From: Lentzea terrae
Lineage (GTDB): Bacteria > Actinomycetota > Actinomycetes > Mycobacteriales > Pseudonocardiaceae
Length of the DNA: 64,000 nt
NCBI RefSeq assembly: GCF_003265345.1
Contig: NZ_QFWW01000007.1
Location: 359 to 64,358 of the forward strand
Direction: 5' to 3'
Positions 38,070-48,289 of this stretch are shown piece by piece. Position 1 is the first letter of the stretch; each line of letters starts with the position of its first letter. The notes beneath the pieces were generated by a model, which saw only the letters and a program-made list of their open reading frames with translations, was not told the origin of the DNA and made no database searches. The translations under genes were made by a program, and so were the position numbers.

Positions 38070-39557
38070 GTGGTCGCCCTTGATCGCCTCGTGGACGTGC
38101 TCGGCAGCCTGGGCACGCATCTGGCGTGCGCGCCGCGGGGGCGCGACGCCGAACTACGTGGGGTTGCCCTGCATGATCCGGCGGAAAACACACCGGCGGC
38201 CGCGGGGGACGTCCTTCTCGGGCTCGGTACGCCGTCGGTCGCTGCCGCTGTGCGACTTGTTTCCTCGACAGCCGCCTCGGCGGTGGTGCTGCACGGCAAA
38301 CCGCCCCTCGACGAACGGGTCGTCGCCGCTGCGAAGAAGTCCGGTGCGGCCGTGTTGCTCGTGGATCCGTCGGTGCCGTGGAGCCAGCTCGCGAACGTGA
38401 CGCAGACGTTGGTCAACGGCGGCACGCGGACCGGTGACCTGTTCGGCCTGGCCGACGTGATCGCGGGCGTGGTCGGCGGGCCGGTGACGATCGAGGACCA
38501 GCAGTCGCGCGTGCTGGCCTATTCGTATCGGCAGGAAGACGTCGACCCGGTGCGGGTGCAGACGATCCTCGGCCGTCGCGTGCCGGAGGAGGCTCGGCGC
38601 GCGCTCGACGACTTCGGGGTGTTCAGCCACCTGGCGTCGTCCGACGAGCCGATCTTCGTGCCCAAGCTGACCCCGCAACTCGGAAATCGGCTCGTTGCGG
38701 CCGTGCGGGCGGGCCGGGAGCTGCTGGGGTCCGTGTGGGTCGAGGTGACGGGTCCGGTCGATGCGGCGAGGTCGGCCGCGTTGGTCGACGGCGCGCGCAC
38801 GGCTGCGTTGCACCTGCTGCGATCGCGGGCGTCGACCGATCTGGAACGGCAGGCCGAGGCCGATCTGGTGATCCGGCTGCTCGAACATCCGGAGTCCGCC
38901 GACGTCGCGCGGCTCGGGTTGCCGTCGGCCGACCTGCGGGTGATCGCGGTGCAGGCGCACGCGGGCGAGGGCGAGCACGGGGCGGCGGTGCTCGCGTTCC
39001 AACGGGCGACGGCGGGCTTCGGCTGGTCGCGGCCTGGGCGGAGCGCGCTGTTCGGCAACGTCCTCTACACCGTGATCCCCGCGGCCGACGACGCCGTCGA
39101 GTGGGTGCGTTCGCTCGTTCGGGAGCTACCCGCCGAAGCCACGGTGCTGGCCGGGATCGGTGGGCCGGCGGAGGCGACGCAGTTGCCGACGTCGAGGCAG
39201 GAAGCCGACGAATGCCTCGCGCTTTCCACCGGTGCACCGGTTGTGTACGACGACGCGTGGGCTCAAGTGCTGCTGCACCGGCTCGCCGCCGTCGCCGAAG
39301 CTGGACGCCTCCCGACGCGTGGGCCGATATCCAATATATTGCGCTACGACGCTGAATACGGGACGCAGTATGCGACGACGTTGAAAGCGTGGCTGGCGGC
39401 ACAGGGCGACGTGCGGGCGGCGGCGCGGGAGCTCAACGTGCACCCGAACACGTTGCGATACCGGATGCAGAAGATGGCGGAAGTGACGCCACTCCCCCTC
39501 GACGACCCCGAACAGCGGCTCGCGATGGCCATCGCCCTCCAGATCACGCGCCAATGA
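38070..39557 (+). CDS. PucR-family transcriptional regulator
   Basis: A 495-residue regulator with an N-terminal PucR-type ligand domain, a GGDEF-like central domain and a C-terminal PucR helix-turn-helix (GDVRAAARELNVHPNTLRYRMQKM). Relatives control purine, amino-acid or other nitrogen-source catabolism. The GTG start gives VVALDRLVDVLG. Just before the helix-turn-helix, the sequence PISNILRYD is encoded with two ATA codons that spell out a copy of the dispersed palindromic box (39324-39344). Confidence 0.88.
   Translation: MVALDRLVDVLGSLGTHLACAPRGRDAELRGVALHDPAENTPAAAGDVLLGLGTPSVAAAVRLVSSTAASAVVLHGKPPLDERVVAAAKKSGAAVLLVDPSVPWSQLANVTQTLVNGGTRTGDLFGLADVIAGVVGGPVTIEDQQSRVLAYSYRQEDVDPVRVQTILGRRVPEEARRALDDFGVFSHLASSDEPIFVPKLTPQLGNRLVAAVRAGRELLGSVWVEVTGPVDAARSAALVDGARTAALHLLRSRASTDLERQAEADLVIRLLEHPESADVARLGLPSADLRVIAVQAHAGEGEHGAAVLAFQRATAGFGWSRPGRSALFGNVLYTVIPAADDAVEWVRSLVRELPAEATVLAGIGGPAEATQLPTSRQEADECLALSTGAPVVYDDAWAQVLLHRLAAVAEAGRLPTRGPISNILRYDAEYGTQYATTLKAWLAAQGDVRAAARELNVHPNTLRYRMQKMAEVTPLPLDDPEQRLAMAIALQITRQ
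39324..39344. repeat. Palindromic box inside the PucR coding sequence
   Basis: CCGATATCCAATATATTGCGC contains the core TATCCAATATATTGC, identical over 15 bases to the reverse complement of a box in the radical SAM gene near 58.9 kb and matching the array consensus TATCCRATATATYGC. It is written with ATA, TCC, AAT, ATA, TTG codons in an otherwise GC-rich gene. Confidence 0.75.
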
Positions 39558-39594
39558 CAGCGCCGACATGTGGGGCGTGAAAGCATGTCGACCC

Positions 39595-41049
39595 GTGCAC
39601 CCCGAACTCTCTGGTGATCTCTGCGCCCGGCTGCGCGAGGCCTTTCTGAACGCCGGCTACACCGCGGACGGCGTCGTCGACGCCCTCGGCCCGCAGGCCC
39701 ACGCCGCACTCGGCCGCGGCGAGCCGGAGCCCGCCCGCCGCGCCAGCAAGGACGCCGGGACGCTCGGCACGTTGATCCGCCTGTTCCTGCTGGGTGACCA
39801 GGAGCCGGAGCAGGAAGTCCGCAAGGCGCTCGACGGGGTCGACCTCGACGACGCCGTCAAGAACGAGATCCTGACCAAAGACTTCAGGGCCGGCCTCGAC
39901 GTCCGTCCGTACGAGGACAACTGGTGGGTCATCGCCGACCTCGACTCCGACCTGCGCGGCGGAGCGGTCCCCGAGGACCACGTGCTCGGCGTCGGCCACG
40001 CGTCCATCAGCCTCGCCCGCGCCACCAAGCGCACCCCGGTCGGCACGCTGCTCGACCTCGGCACCGGCTGCGGCGTCCAGGCACTGCACGCCAGCACGCA
40101 CGCCGAGCGCATCACCGCCACCGACCTGTCCGAGCGCGCGTTGAGGCTCGCGCAGGGGACGTTCCGAATCAACGGCCTCGATGTCGAGACGTTGCAGGGC
40201 GAGTGGTTCGGGCCGGTCCGCAACCGGCGGTTCGACCAGGTTGTGTGCAATCCACCGTTCGTCGTCGGCCCACCGCGCGTGGATTTCGTGTACCGCGACT
40301 CCGGCCTCGCGGGCGACGACGCGTCGGCGCTGGTCATCAGGCAGCTGCCGGCGTTCCTCAACGAGGGCGGCGTCGGCCAGCTGCTCGCGTCCTGGGTGCA
40401 CCGCAAGGGCGAGGACTGGGAGGAGCGCGTCACGAGCTGGCTCCCCCGCGGCGGGGTCGACGCGTGGTTCGTGCAGCGCGACATCGCCGAGCCCGCGCTG
40501 TACGTGGGCACGTGGCTGAAGGACGCAGGCGTCGACCCGCGCAGTCCCGAGGGCCGGCAGAAGGCCGCGGCGTGGCTGGACTGGTTCGAGGAGAACCAGG
40601 TCCAGGGCGTGGGCTTCGGATACGTGACGCTGCGGCGCACCGACGAGATGCACTCCCAGGTCGTGTGTGAAGACCTGCGCCACGCCTACGACGACCCGCT
40701 GGGCCCGGAGGCGGCGCGGTGGCTCGACAACGTCGCGTGGCTGCGCGCGAATCCCGACCTGCTGAGCCGGCGGTTCCGGGTCGCGGACACCGTGCTGCTC
40801 GAGGAGGTCTCCGAGCCGAGCGAGGACGGCTGGCGCAAGGTCGTCGCCCGCCTGCACCGCACCGACGGGCCCGGCTGGCAGCACGAGGTCGACGAGGCCA
40901 CCGCGAAGCTCGTGGCCGGCTGCACGGGTGCGCTGCCGTTGGAGGACCTGCTCTCACTGCTCGAGTTCGCTTACGGAGAAATCGATGCAGAAGCCGCGTT
41001 GCCGATCGTGCGTGATCTCATCCGGCACGGAATGTTGATTCCCGCGTGA
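39595..41049 (+). CDS. Class I SAM methyltransferase with NPPF motif
   Basis: A 484-residue enzyme: an N-terminal domain of about 120 residues (LREAFLNAGYTADGVVDALG), a SAM-binding domain with LLDLGTGCGVQALHA, and the (N/D)PPF motif CNPPFVVG typical of N-methyltransferases such as PrmC and RlmG that modify glutamine or nucleobases, then a C-terminal extension. The target is not known; a ribosomal component is plausible. I prefer the GTG of VHPELSGDL; an ATG nine codons earlier is possible. Its stop overlaps the dtd start. Confidence 0.82.
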   Translation: MHPELSGDLCARLREAFLNAGYTADGVVDALGPQAHAALGRGEPEPARRASKDAGTLGTLIRLFLLGDQEPEQEVRKALDGVDLDDAVKNEILTKDFRAGLDVRPYEDNWWVIADLDSDLRGGAVPEDHVLGVGHASISLARATKRTPVGTLLDLGTGCGVQALHASTHAERITATDLSERALRLAQGTFRINGLDVETLQGEWFGPVRNRRFDQVVCNPPFVVGPPRVDFVYRDSGLAGDDASALVIRQLPAFLNEGGVGQLLASWVHRKGEDWEERVTSWLPRGGVDAWFVQRDIAEPALYVGTWLKDAGVDPRSPEGRQKAAAWLDWFEENQVQGVGFGYVTLRRTDEMHSQVVCEDLRHAYDDPLGPEAARWLDNVAWLRANPDLLSRRFRVADTVLLEEVSEPSEDGWRKVVARLHRTDGPGWQHEVDEATAKLVAGCTGALPLEDLLSLLEFAYGEIDAEAALPIVRDLIRHGMLIPA

Positions 41050-41471
41050 AAGCTGTTGTGGCGCGCGTCACAGAGGCGAGCGTGGAAGTCGAAGGGAAGA
41101 TCGTCGGCGCGATCGACGAACCCGGATTGCTGGTGCTGCTCGGCGTCCATCACGACGACACGGCCGAGCACGCCCGCAAAATGGCGCAGAAGCTGTACGG
41201 CCTGCGCATCCTCGACGACGAGCAGTCGTGCGAGTCGACCGGCGCTCCGTTGCTGGTCGTCAGCCAGTTCACGCTCTACGGAGACACGCGCAAAGGCCGC
41301 CGTCCGTCCTGGACGGCGGCCGCGCGGCCCGAGCACGCGGAACCGTTGGTGAACGCCGTCGTGCAGGAACTCCGCCAAAAGGGCGCGCGGGTCGAAACGG
41401 GACGATTCAGGGCCGAGATGAAGGTACGGAGCGTGAACGACGGTCCGTTCACCGTGCTCGTCGAGGTCTGA
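41046..41471 (+). CDS. dtd: D-aminoacyl-tRNA deacylase
   Basis: Removes D-amino acids (and glycine) wrongly attached to tRNA. The 141-residue length is normal. The active-site signatures are SQFTLYGDTRKGRRPSW (about 78-94) and the C-terminal Gly-Pro motif in NDGPFTVLVEV; the usual form is NDGPVT, so Phe replaces Val beside the cis-Pro, a mild change. The GTG overlaps the previous stop (GTGA), indicating co-translation with the methyltransferase. Confidence 0.95.
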   Translation: MKAVVARVTEASVEVEGKIVGAIDEPGLLVLLGVHHDDTAEHARKMAQKLYGLRILDDEQSCESTGAPLLVVSQFTLYGDTRKGRRPSWTAAARPEHAEPLVNAVVQELRQKGARVETGRFRAEMKVRSVNDGPFTVLVEV

Positions 41472-41548
41472 CTAAACGGTTCTCAGCCAATCCTCAGATT
41501 ACTCGCGCAACGCGTGTGACAGCGGCGACGTCTTCAAGGCAGGAAGTC

Positions 41549-41575
41549 GGGAACGAATTCGGAATCGCCTTCGTT
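41549..41575 (+). promoter_or_regulatory. Candidate SigE/SigH-type promoter of sigB
   Basis: GGGAAC (41549-41554), 17 bases, CGTT (41572-41575). This matches the ECF promoter consensus GGGAAY-N16-18-CGTT known for SigH/SigE and SigR. It lies about 150 bases upstream of sigB, which in mycobacteria is a known target of SigE and SigH. Confidence 0.65.
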
Positions 41576-41722
41576 ACCCAGGTATCAGCCAGCTAGCGAT
41601 GGGATCCCGAGCGGGCCCGCCGCAACACCGGCAACCAGGGCGCAGCGCCGCGCCGCCTTGACCGCCACGCGCCACTGTCCTGACCGACAGCGGCGTCGCC
41701 CGCAGCAGGGGGAGGGAGATCC

Positions 41723-42712
41723 ATGACCGTCACGAGGATCTCCGACCGTGAAGTCGGAGAGAACACGCCCGCCGTCGTCGAGCACGAACTCGACGCCCAG
41801 GGACCCGCAGCCGACCTCGTTCGAGTCTACCTGAACGGAATCGGCAAGACCGCGCTGCTCACCGCCGAGGAGGAGGTGGAGCTCGCCAAGCGCATCGAGG
41901 CCGGTGTGTTCGCGCAGCACGTCCTCGAGACGGCCAAGCGCCTCACGCCGACGCGCCGCGACGAAATGGGGGAGCTCGTCCGCGACGGTCGCCGTGCCAA
42001 GGACCACCTGCTCAAGGCCAACCTGCGCCTCGTCGTGTCGCTGGCCAAGCGCTACACGGGCCGTGGCATGCCGCTGCTGGACCTGATCCAGGAGGGCAAC
42101 CTGGGTCTCATCCGCGCGGTCGAGAAGTTCGACTACACCAAGGGCTTCAAGTTCTCGACCTACGCGACGTGGTGGATCCGCCAGGCCATCACCCGCGGCA
42201 TGGCCGACCAGGGCCGCACCATCCGCCTCCCCGTCCACCTCGTCGAGCAGGTGAACAAGCTCGCGCGGATCAAGCGCGACCTGCACCAGACGCTCGGCCG
42301 CGAGGCGACGAACGAGGAGCTCGCGAAGGAGTCGGGCCTGTCCGTCGACAAGGTCGCCGACCTGCTCGACCACGCGCGTGACCCGGTATCGCTCGACATG
42401 CCGGTCGGCACGGAGGAGGACGCTCCCCTCGGCGACTTCATCGAGGACTCGGACGCGACCGACGCCGAGAGCGCCGTCATCTCCGGCCTGCTGCAGGACG
42501 ATCTGCGCCGTGTGCTGGCGACCCTCGAACCGCGCGAGCAGGCCGTGATCCGGCTGCGCTACGGCCTCGAGGACGGTCAGCCCCGCACGCTGGACCAGAT
42601 CGGCAAGCGGTTCGGGTTGTCGCGGGAGCGGGTGCGGCAGATCGAGCGCGAGGTCATGTCGAAGCTGCGCCAGGGCGAACGCGCCGCGAAGCTGCGCGCG
42701 TACGCCTCGTAG
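41723..42712 (+). CDS. sigB: Group 2 sigma factor SigB
   Basis: A 329-residue non-essential-type sigma-70 factor closely related to SigA but without the long acidic N-terminus. Regions 1.2 ([16 protein letters not shown]), 2 ([17 protein letters not shown]), 3 and 4 ([19 protein letters not shown]) are complete. Group 2 factors handle stationary-phase and stress transcription. A GGGGGAGGGAGA ribosome-binding site precedes the ATG. Positional match of Rv2710; the candidate ECF promoter upstream fits stress induction. Confidence 0.95.
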   Translation: MTVTRISDREVGENTPAVVEHELDAQGPAADLVRVYLNGIGKTALLTAEEEVELAKRIEAGVFAQHVLETAKRLTPTRRDEMGELVRDGRRAKDHLLKANLRLVVSLAKRYTGRGMPLLDLIQEGNLGLIRAVEKFDYTKGFKFSTYATWWIRQAITRGMADQGRTIRLPVHLVEQVNKLARIKRDLHQTLGREATNEELAKESGLSVDKVADLLDHARDPVSLDMPVGTEEDAPLGDFIEDSDATDAESAVISGLLQDDLRRVLATLEPREQAVIRLRYGLEDGQPRTLDQIGKRFGLSRERVRQIEREVMSKLRQGERAAKLRAYAS

Positions 42713-42715
42713 TCA

Positions 42716-42736
42716 CGGTCAGGTTTCACCTGACCG
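42716..42736 (+). terminator. Terminator hairpin after sigB
   Basis: A nine-base perfect stem, CGGTCAGGT against ACCTGACCG, with a TTC loop, immediately after the sigB stop. No U tract follows. Confidence 0.65.
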
Positions 42737-42825
42737 GCAGTATTGACTTGTGACTCAACTCACGGCACGGTCGGGCGTTACCAGAGCCACGCGACGCCCG
42801 ACGTGAGAAGGGTTTCGCACACGAA

Positions 42826-42862
42826 GGAAGGTCGCGGCAGCCGGGGGCTGCCGCGGCCTTCC
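42826..42862. other. Strong 15-bp hairpin between sigB and fumarase
   Basis: GGAAGGTCGCGGCAG (42826-42840) pairs with CTGCCGCGGCCTTCC (42848-42862) with a single G-U pair and a seven-base loop. It ends about 100 bases before the fumarase start. It may be a second terminator or a structured leader element. Confidence 0.6.
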
Positions 42863-42964
42863 GTGCGTTCCGGGTGTGTTTGAGCACGGTGGTCGGGGAT
42901 CACATCAATACGTCCCTTTGATGGCGGTACGGTTTTCTGATCCGAACTGCACACCGTTGGAGCT

Positions 42965-44629
<1,665 letters not shown>

Positions 44630-44652
44630 TCTTCAGGCGCTGGTCACCATGA

Positions 44653-44694
44653 CAGCCGGGCCGCTGATATATCGCATATCGGTCGGCCCGGCTG
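44653..44694 (+). terminator. Fumarase terminator with palindromic box in the loop
   Basis: CAGCCGGGCC (44653-44662) pairs perfectly with GGCCCGGCTG (44685-44694). The 22-base loop is exactly a dispersed repeat box, CTGATATATCGCATATCGG. Confidence 0.75.
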
Positions 44695-44756
44695 TCGTGC
44701 TTCCAGCCCCTTGCAACGAGTCTTTTGCGGACGAAGTCCAAAGAGTCATTGCTAAG
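44664..44756. repeat. Dispersed composite repeat, copy C
   Basis: Box at 44664-44682 (GATATATCGCATATCGG) and module at 44711-44756: TTGCAACGAGTC, TTTTGCGGACGAAGTCC, AAAGAGTCATTGCTAAG. In this module form the whole unit is a near-palindrome whose centre GGAC-GAA-GTCC is perfect. It lies just downstream of fumarase. Confidence 0.9.
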
Positions 44757-44844
44757 CGGCAGGTGGAATGGCTTGGTGGATTACACAACGTTGGCGAGCG
44801 GCTAGCAGTACGCTTGTCCTGTATTCGGGATGAGCGGGGGCGCG

Positions 44845-45198
44845 ATGATTCATCACGTGCAGGTGGCGTGTCCTGCGGGCGCGGAGGACGAGCAGCGGGC
44901 GTTCTACACCGGGGTGCTCGGATGGGCCGAGCTGCCGAAGCCGCCGTAGCTGGCGGCCCGTGGCGGGTGCTGGTTCCAGGTGCCGGGTGGTGGCGAGGTG
45001 CACGTCGGCGTTGAAGACGACTTCCGGCCCGCGCGCAAGGCGCATCCGGCGTTCGTCGTCGACGTCGAGCAGGTCGCCAAGGCGGTCGAGGCAGCGGGCC
45101 ATCCCGTGGCGTGGGCCGATCCGGCCGAGATCCCCGGCCGGCTCCGCTTCCACACGTTCGACGCTGTCGGCAACCGCATCGAGTTCCTAGCGGGCTAG
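44845..45198 (+). pseudogene. VOC/glyoxalase-family gene interrupted by TAG
   Basis: Reads as one continuous vicinal-oxygen-chelate protein of 117 residues except for an in-frame TAG at 44947-44949: MIHHVQVACPAGAEDEQRAFY ... GWAELPKPP, stop, LAARGGCWFQVPGG ... HVGVEDDFRPARKAHPAF and FDAVGNRIEFLAG. In homologues the interrupted position usually reads PKPPELAARGG, so a single GAG-to-TAG change (Glu to stop) explains it. Both halves keep good codon bias, so the mutation is recent, or is a sequence error. Its 3' end overlaps the convergent hydrolase by 12 bases. Confidence 0.85.
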
Positions 45199-45984
45199 GA
45201 GCCAGTCGAGGGCCGACTCGGCATGATCCAAAACTGATATGTGACCGTCGCCTGGCGTCAGGCGGAGTTCCGCATTGGGGATGCGGGACGCGAGCCACAG
45301 GCTGTGCGCGGGCGGGGTGATGCCGTCGCGGTCGCCGTGCAGCAGGAGGGTCGGCGCGGTGATGGAGGCCGGGTCGAAGCCCCACGGCCGGACGTAGGCG
45401 AGGTCGTCGTCGATCAGCGGGCCGGGGCCGTTCGCCAGCGCGGGCTCGACGACTTGGCCGAACCACGACCAAGGACCTCGCAACGTGGCGAGGTCGGCCT
45501 CCGAGAACTCCATGTCGTACTCGACGCCGGACGCCTCGTGCTGCTCCTTCGCCGCACGGCCGGCGGCGGCCGCACGCAACGACGCCTCGGCCGAGGCGAC
45601 CATGCCGGCGAACCAGTCGAGGCCGTCTGCGTCGAACGGCGCGAGTGGCGCACTAGCGACAGAGGCGGTCACCCGGTCCGGCAACAGGGCGGCGCACGCG
45701 AGGGCGTGTGGTGCGCCGCCTGAGTGGCCGAAGACCGCGAACTGCGTGAGGCCCAGCGCGTCGGCGATATGCGATATATCGGTCGCCGCCGACCCCACCG
45801 ACCGGTCCGGCATCGGGGTCGAGCCGCCGTAGCCGGGACGGTCGTAGGAGATCCAGCGGACGCCTGAACGGAACAGCGGTTCCGGCGGCAGCCCCAGATT
45901 GGGTGTGCCGTGGTGCCAGAACACCGGGATACCGTCGCCCACGTCGTATACACGCAGTACGCGATCTCCCAGATTAAGATCCAT
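45187..45984 (-). CDS. Alpha/beta hydrolase
   Basis: A 265-residue alpha/beta hydrolase: oxyanion-hole region HHGTPNLG, nucleophile elbow FGHSGGAPH (Ser near 92), acid in LLHGDRDGITPP and His in PGDGHISVLD. The substrate is unknown; relatives include esterases and haloperoxidase-like enzymes. The ATG lies within a palindromic box (TGATATATGG), and a full box is written inside the gene at 45763-45787, encoding TDISHIAD with an ATA codon. Confidence 0.88.
   Translation of the reverse strand: MDLNLGDRVLRVYDVGDGIPVFWHHGTPNLGLPPEPLFRSGVRWISYDRPGYGGSTPMPDRSVGSAATDISHIADALGLTQFAVFGHSGGAPHALACAALLPDRVTASVASAPLAPFDADGLDWFAGMVASAEASLRAAAAGRAAKEQHEASGVEYDMEFSEADLATLRGPWSWFGQVVEPALANGPGPLIDDDLAYVRPWGFDPASITAPTLLLHGDRDGITPPAHSLWLASRIPNAELRLTPGDGHISVLDHAESALDWLLAR
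45763..45787. repeat. Palindromic box inside the hydrolase coding sequence
   Basis: The minus strand reads CCGATATATCGCATATCGCC, the same as array unit 5 near 15.6 kb and as the boxes at 32.3 and 44.7 kb. It encodes TDISHIAD; the surrounding gene is GC-rich. Confidence 0.75.
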
Positions 45985-46002
45985 ATATCAGTTTCCCACC
46001 GC

Positions 46003-46536
46003 TCAGCCGGTTTCCTCGCGGGATTCGAGAACCAGGCGGCGGGTGCCCAGCGGAGCGTCCAGGCGCACGGTCAGCGGCACCTGGCGGATCTCCTGGGTGC
46101 ACACCGTGCCTGGAGGCTGCTTGGTGATCGTGACCAAGGTGATCTGGACGAGAGCGGCGGACTGAGCGGACACCTCGGCGCGCGCTTCCTTGCAGCCGCC
46201 GCCCACACCGAAGACCTCGACGTCCCGGCCGTCGCCGAAGACGTAGGCCTCGTCGCGGTAGGTGTCTGACAACGATGTCGTGTCGACCTTGTCGGGCGGT
46301 ATCGGCGTGACGTTGGGCGGCACGACCGGCTTCTCCTCCGAGATCGAGACCGGGGGCTGCACCGGGGCACTCGTGGGGTTCGACCCGGAAAAACCGGTGG
46401 AACCGGGCGTGGACGTGCCCGAAGTCGGCGCGCCGCTGGACGAGCCGGAAGACGATCCGGGCGTGCCGGACGAGCAGCCGGCCAGCACCCCGGAGAGCGC
46501 ACCGGCGAGAGCAACGGCAGCGACGACGTTTCTCAT
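46003..46536 (-). CDS. Putative lipoprotein, paralogue 1
   Basis: A 177-residue predicted lipoprotein: signal peptide with lipobox LAGC (Cys near 21), a long Ser/Gly/Thr/Pro linker, then a small domain with YVFGDGRDVEVFGVGGGCKEARAEV and VPLTVRLDAPLGTRRLVL. It is paralogous to the next gene downstream in coordinate order. Function is unknown. The third of three ATGs is used because GAGG lies nine bases upstream. Confidence 0.75.
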   Translation of the reverse strand: MRNVVAAVALAGALSGVLAGCSSGTPGSSSGSSSGAPTSGTSTPGSTGFSGSNPTSAPVQPPVSISEEKPVVPPNVTPIPPDKVDTTSLSDTYRDEAYVFGDGRDVEVFGVGGGCKEARAEVSAQSAALVQITLVTITKQPPGTVCTQEIRQVPLTVRLDAPLGTRRLVLESREETG

Positions 46537-46637
46537 GCGCACCATCCTCGCAAACCAGGCCAAGGGGCCAGGTGAAGAACGTAGGAGATGCCCGGCCGGC
46601 GGGGCAGAAGCCGACCGGGCACCGTTGGGGAGGGGGT

Positions 46638-47108
46638 CTACTTCTGTTCCTGCCGTGACGTCAGCACCACCGTGCGCTCACCAAGGGGCTCGGAAAGCTG
46701 CACCGTGAGCGGAGGGAAGCGGATGTCCATCGTGCACATCTGCTTGGTCAGCGGTGTCGTCTCGACGAGCTCGATCTTCACCGCCGAAGCGGACTGCTCC
46801 AGCACGGACGCGCTGGCCTTCCCGCATCCGCCTTCCTGGGCGAGCACGCCGACGGTCCGGCCGTCACCCTGTGTCCACACGGTGCGCGGATAGTCCGGTG
46901 TCAGAGCGTTCGTGTCCAGCTTCGTCACCGGCTTGCCGTCCGGCGGTACTTCTCCGGGTGCGATGCCCGGAGGCACTTCCGAGGAGGAGGTGGCGGTCGG
47001 CAACGTCGGACCGCCACCTGCCCCAGTGCCTGCATGTTGCGCACTGCCGCAAGCGGAAACCACCAGCAGCAGGACGCCAGTGCCAACTACGGTTCCAATG
47101 TGCCTCAT
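46638..47108 (-). CDS. Putative lipoprotein, paralogue 2
   Basis: A 156-residue predicted lipoprotein with lipobox VSAC (Cys near 20), a Gly/Thr/Pro linker and the same domain as its neighbour: TVWTQGDGRTVGVLAQEGGCGKASASV and PPLTVQLSEPLGERTVVL. Two conserved cysteines may form a disulfide. The two genes are adjacent on the same strand and likely arose by tandem duplication. Function is unknown. Confidence 0.75.
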   Translation of the reverse strand: MRHIGTVVGTGVLLLVVSACGSAQHAGTGAGGGPTLPTATSSSEVPPGIAPGEVPPDGKPVTKLDTNALTPDYPRTVWTQGDGRTVGVLAQEGGCGKASASVLEQSASAVKIELVETTPLTKQMCTMDIRFPPLTVQLSEPLGERTVVLTSRQEQK

Positions 47109-47161
47109 GGTCAGAGGACGGAACCGCGCTCACAACGGGTTGCAGGGAGTTCGCTTCACAG

Positions 47162-48289
47162 TTACCGGCTAACGGCCGTTACAGCCTCTCGCAGTGCTTC
47201 CAGGCGAGCCGCGGACGCCAGCCCACCGTGGTAGAGGTGGAACTCCTCCACCCCCGCGTCCAGATAAGCCAGCCACTCCTTCGACAGAGCGGCGCCATCG
47301 GCGGGTTTCGGCGGCAGCCCCAGCACGTACGCGGCGATCCGCGTGTCCGGAGCAACGGCGCGCAACGCCTCGATACCCGGTACCGCGACCTCGGGACCGG
47401 GCCAGCACATCGTCGTCAGCACGTCGACGTCCGCGTCCAGACCACCGGCAACGGTCGCGAACGGCCCTGTGCCCCAAGGATCCGCCGTCACGTGCATGCC
47501 CACCCGAACCGACGGCGCCGCGGCCCGGATCTCGGAAACCAGCCGCGACCGCAACGACCGCACAACTCCGGTGCGCACCGAACGAACATCATCCGCGAGC
47601 GCACCCAACGCTTCCTCAACGCTGGATGCGCCGCGATCGACCCCGGCCCGGACCGCTGCACGCAGGGCATCCGAGTCGGCGTACAGAGCGGTGCACGAAG
47701 AGCAGAAGCACAGCGACAACAGCTTCTGCTGCACCGGGTTCCAGTCCGTGCCGTCGGTCTTCTCGTGGTGGCCGCCGTGGAAGAACCCGAGCGGCCCGCA
47801 GGCCTCCAGGATGATCCCGTCCGGCGCGCCGAGCTCCAGCACCTCCGACACCAGCACCGACGTGTACTCGACGACGTCGGGCTGCGCGGTGCACAACGCG
47901 TACGGGTAGCGATCCCCGAACGCGTTCACCACCGTCACATCCGGGTGCAGGTCACCCAGCCGGGAGTTGTGTGTCAACACGGTCCACGCGTACACCGGCA
48001 AACCAGCCGCACGAACCAAAGCCGCCGCAGCACCGAACGAATCCGAACCGTCCATCCAGGACGGTTCCGCAGGCACGAGCCGGCCGTAGTTCGCCGCACG
48101 CACCGGCAAGTAAAAGGCCGCGTGCCGCGCGTCGACCAGCCGATGCGACGGGTGCAACGGGGTCGCCGCCCGCACCGTGTGGTACGACGCGGCGAGCGCG
48201 ATCGCGTCCACCCCGAGACCCTGGTACCGCGCAACGGCGTCAGGGTCCCCGATCAGGTCCCACGGATAGGCGTGGACAACCGACTTCAC
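47162..48289 (-). CDS. Uncharacterised TIM-barrel-like (glycosidase-like) protein
   Basis: A 375-residue protein of no family I can name with certainty. It has the look of an alpha-amylase/glycosidase-type barrel: VHAYPWDLIG at the start, AYAWTVLTHNSRLG-type strand ends, GIILEACGPLGFFHGGHHEK with a possible acid, and a Cys cluster LCFCSSC often seen in glycosyl-hydrolase-like proteins. There is no signal peptide. The GTG overlaps the dehydratase stop (GTGA), making it the last gene of the uronate operon; it may release or open a uronide inside the cell. That role is inference. Confidence 0.6.
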   Translation of the reverse strand: MKSVVHAYPWDLIGDPDAVARYQGLGVDAIALAASYHTVRAATPLHPSHRLVDARHAAFYLPVRAANYGRLVPAEPSWMDGSDSFGAAAALVRAAGLPVYAWTVLTHNSRLGDLHPDVTVVNAFGDRYPYALCTAQPDVVEYTSVLVSEVLELGAPDGIILEACGPLGFFHGGHHEKTDGTDWNPVQQKLLSLCFCSSCTALYADSDALRAAVRAGVDRGASSVEEALGALADDVRSVRTGVVRSLRSRLVSEIRAAAPSVRVGMHVTADPWGTGPFATVAGGLDADVDVLTTMCWPGPEVAVPGIEALRAVAPDTRIAAYVLGLPPKPADGAALSKEWLAYLDAGVEEFHLYHGGLASAARLEALREAVTAVSR

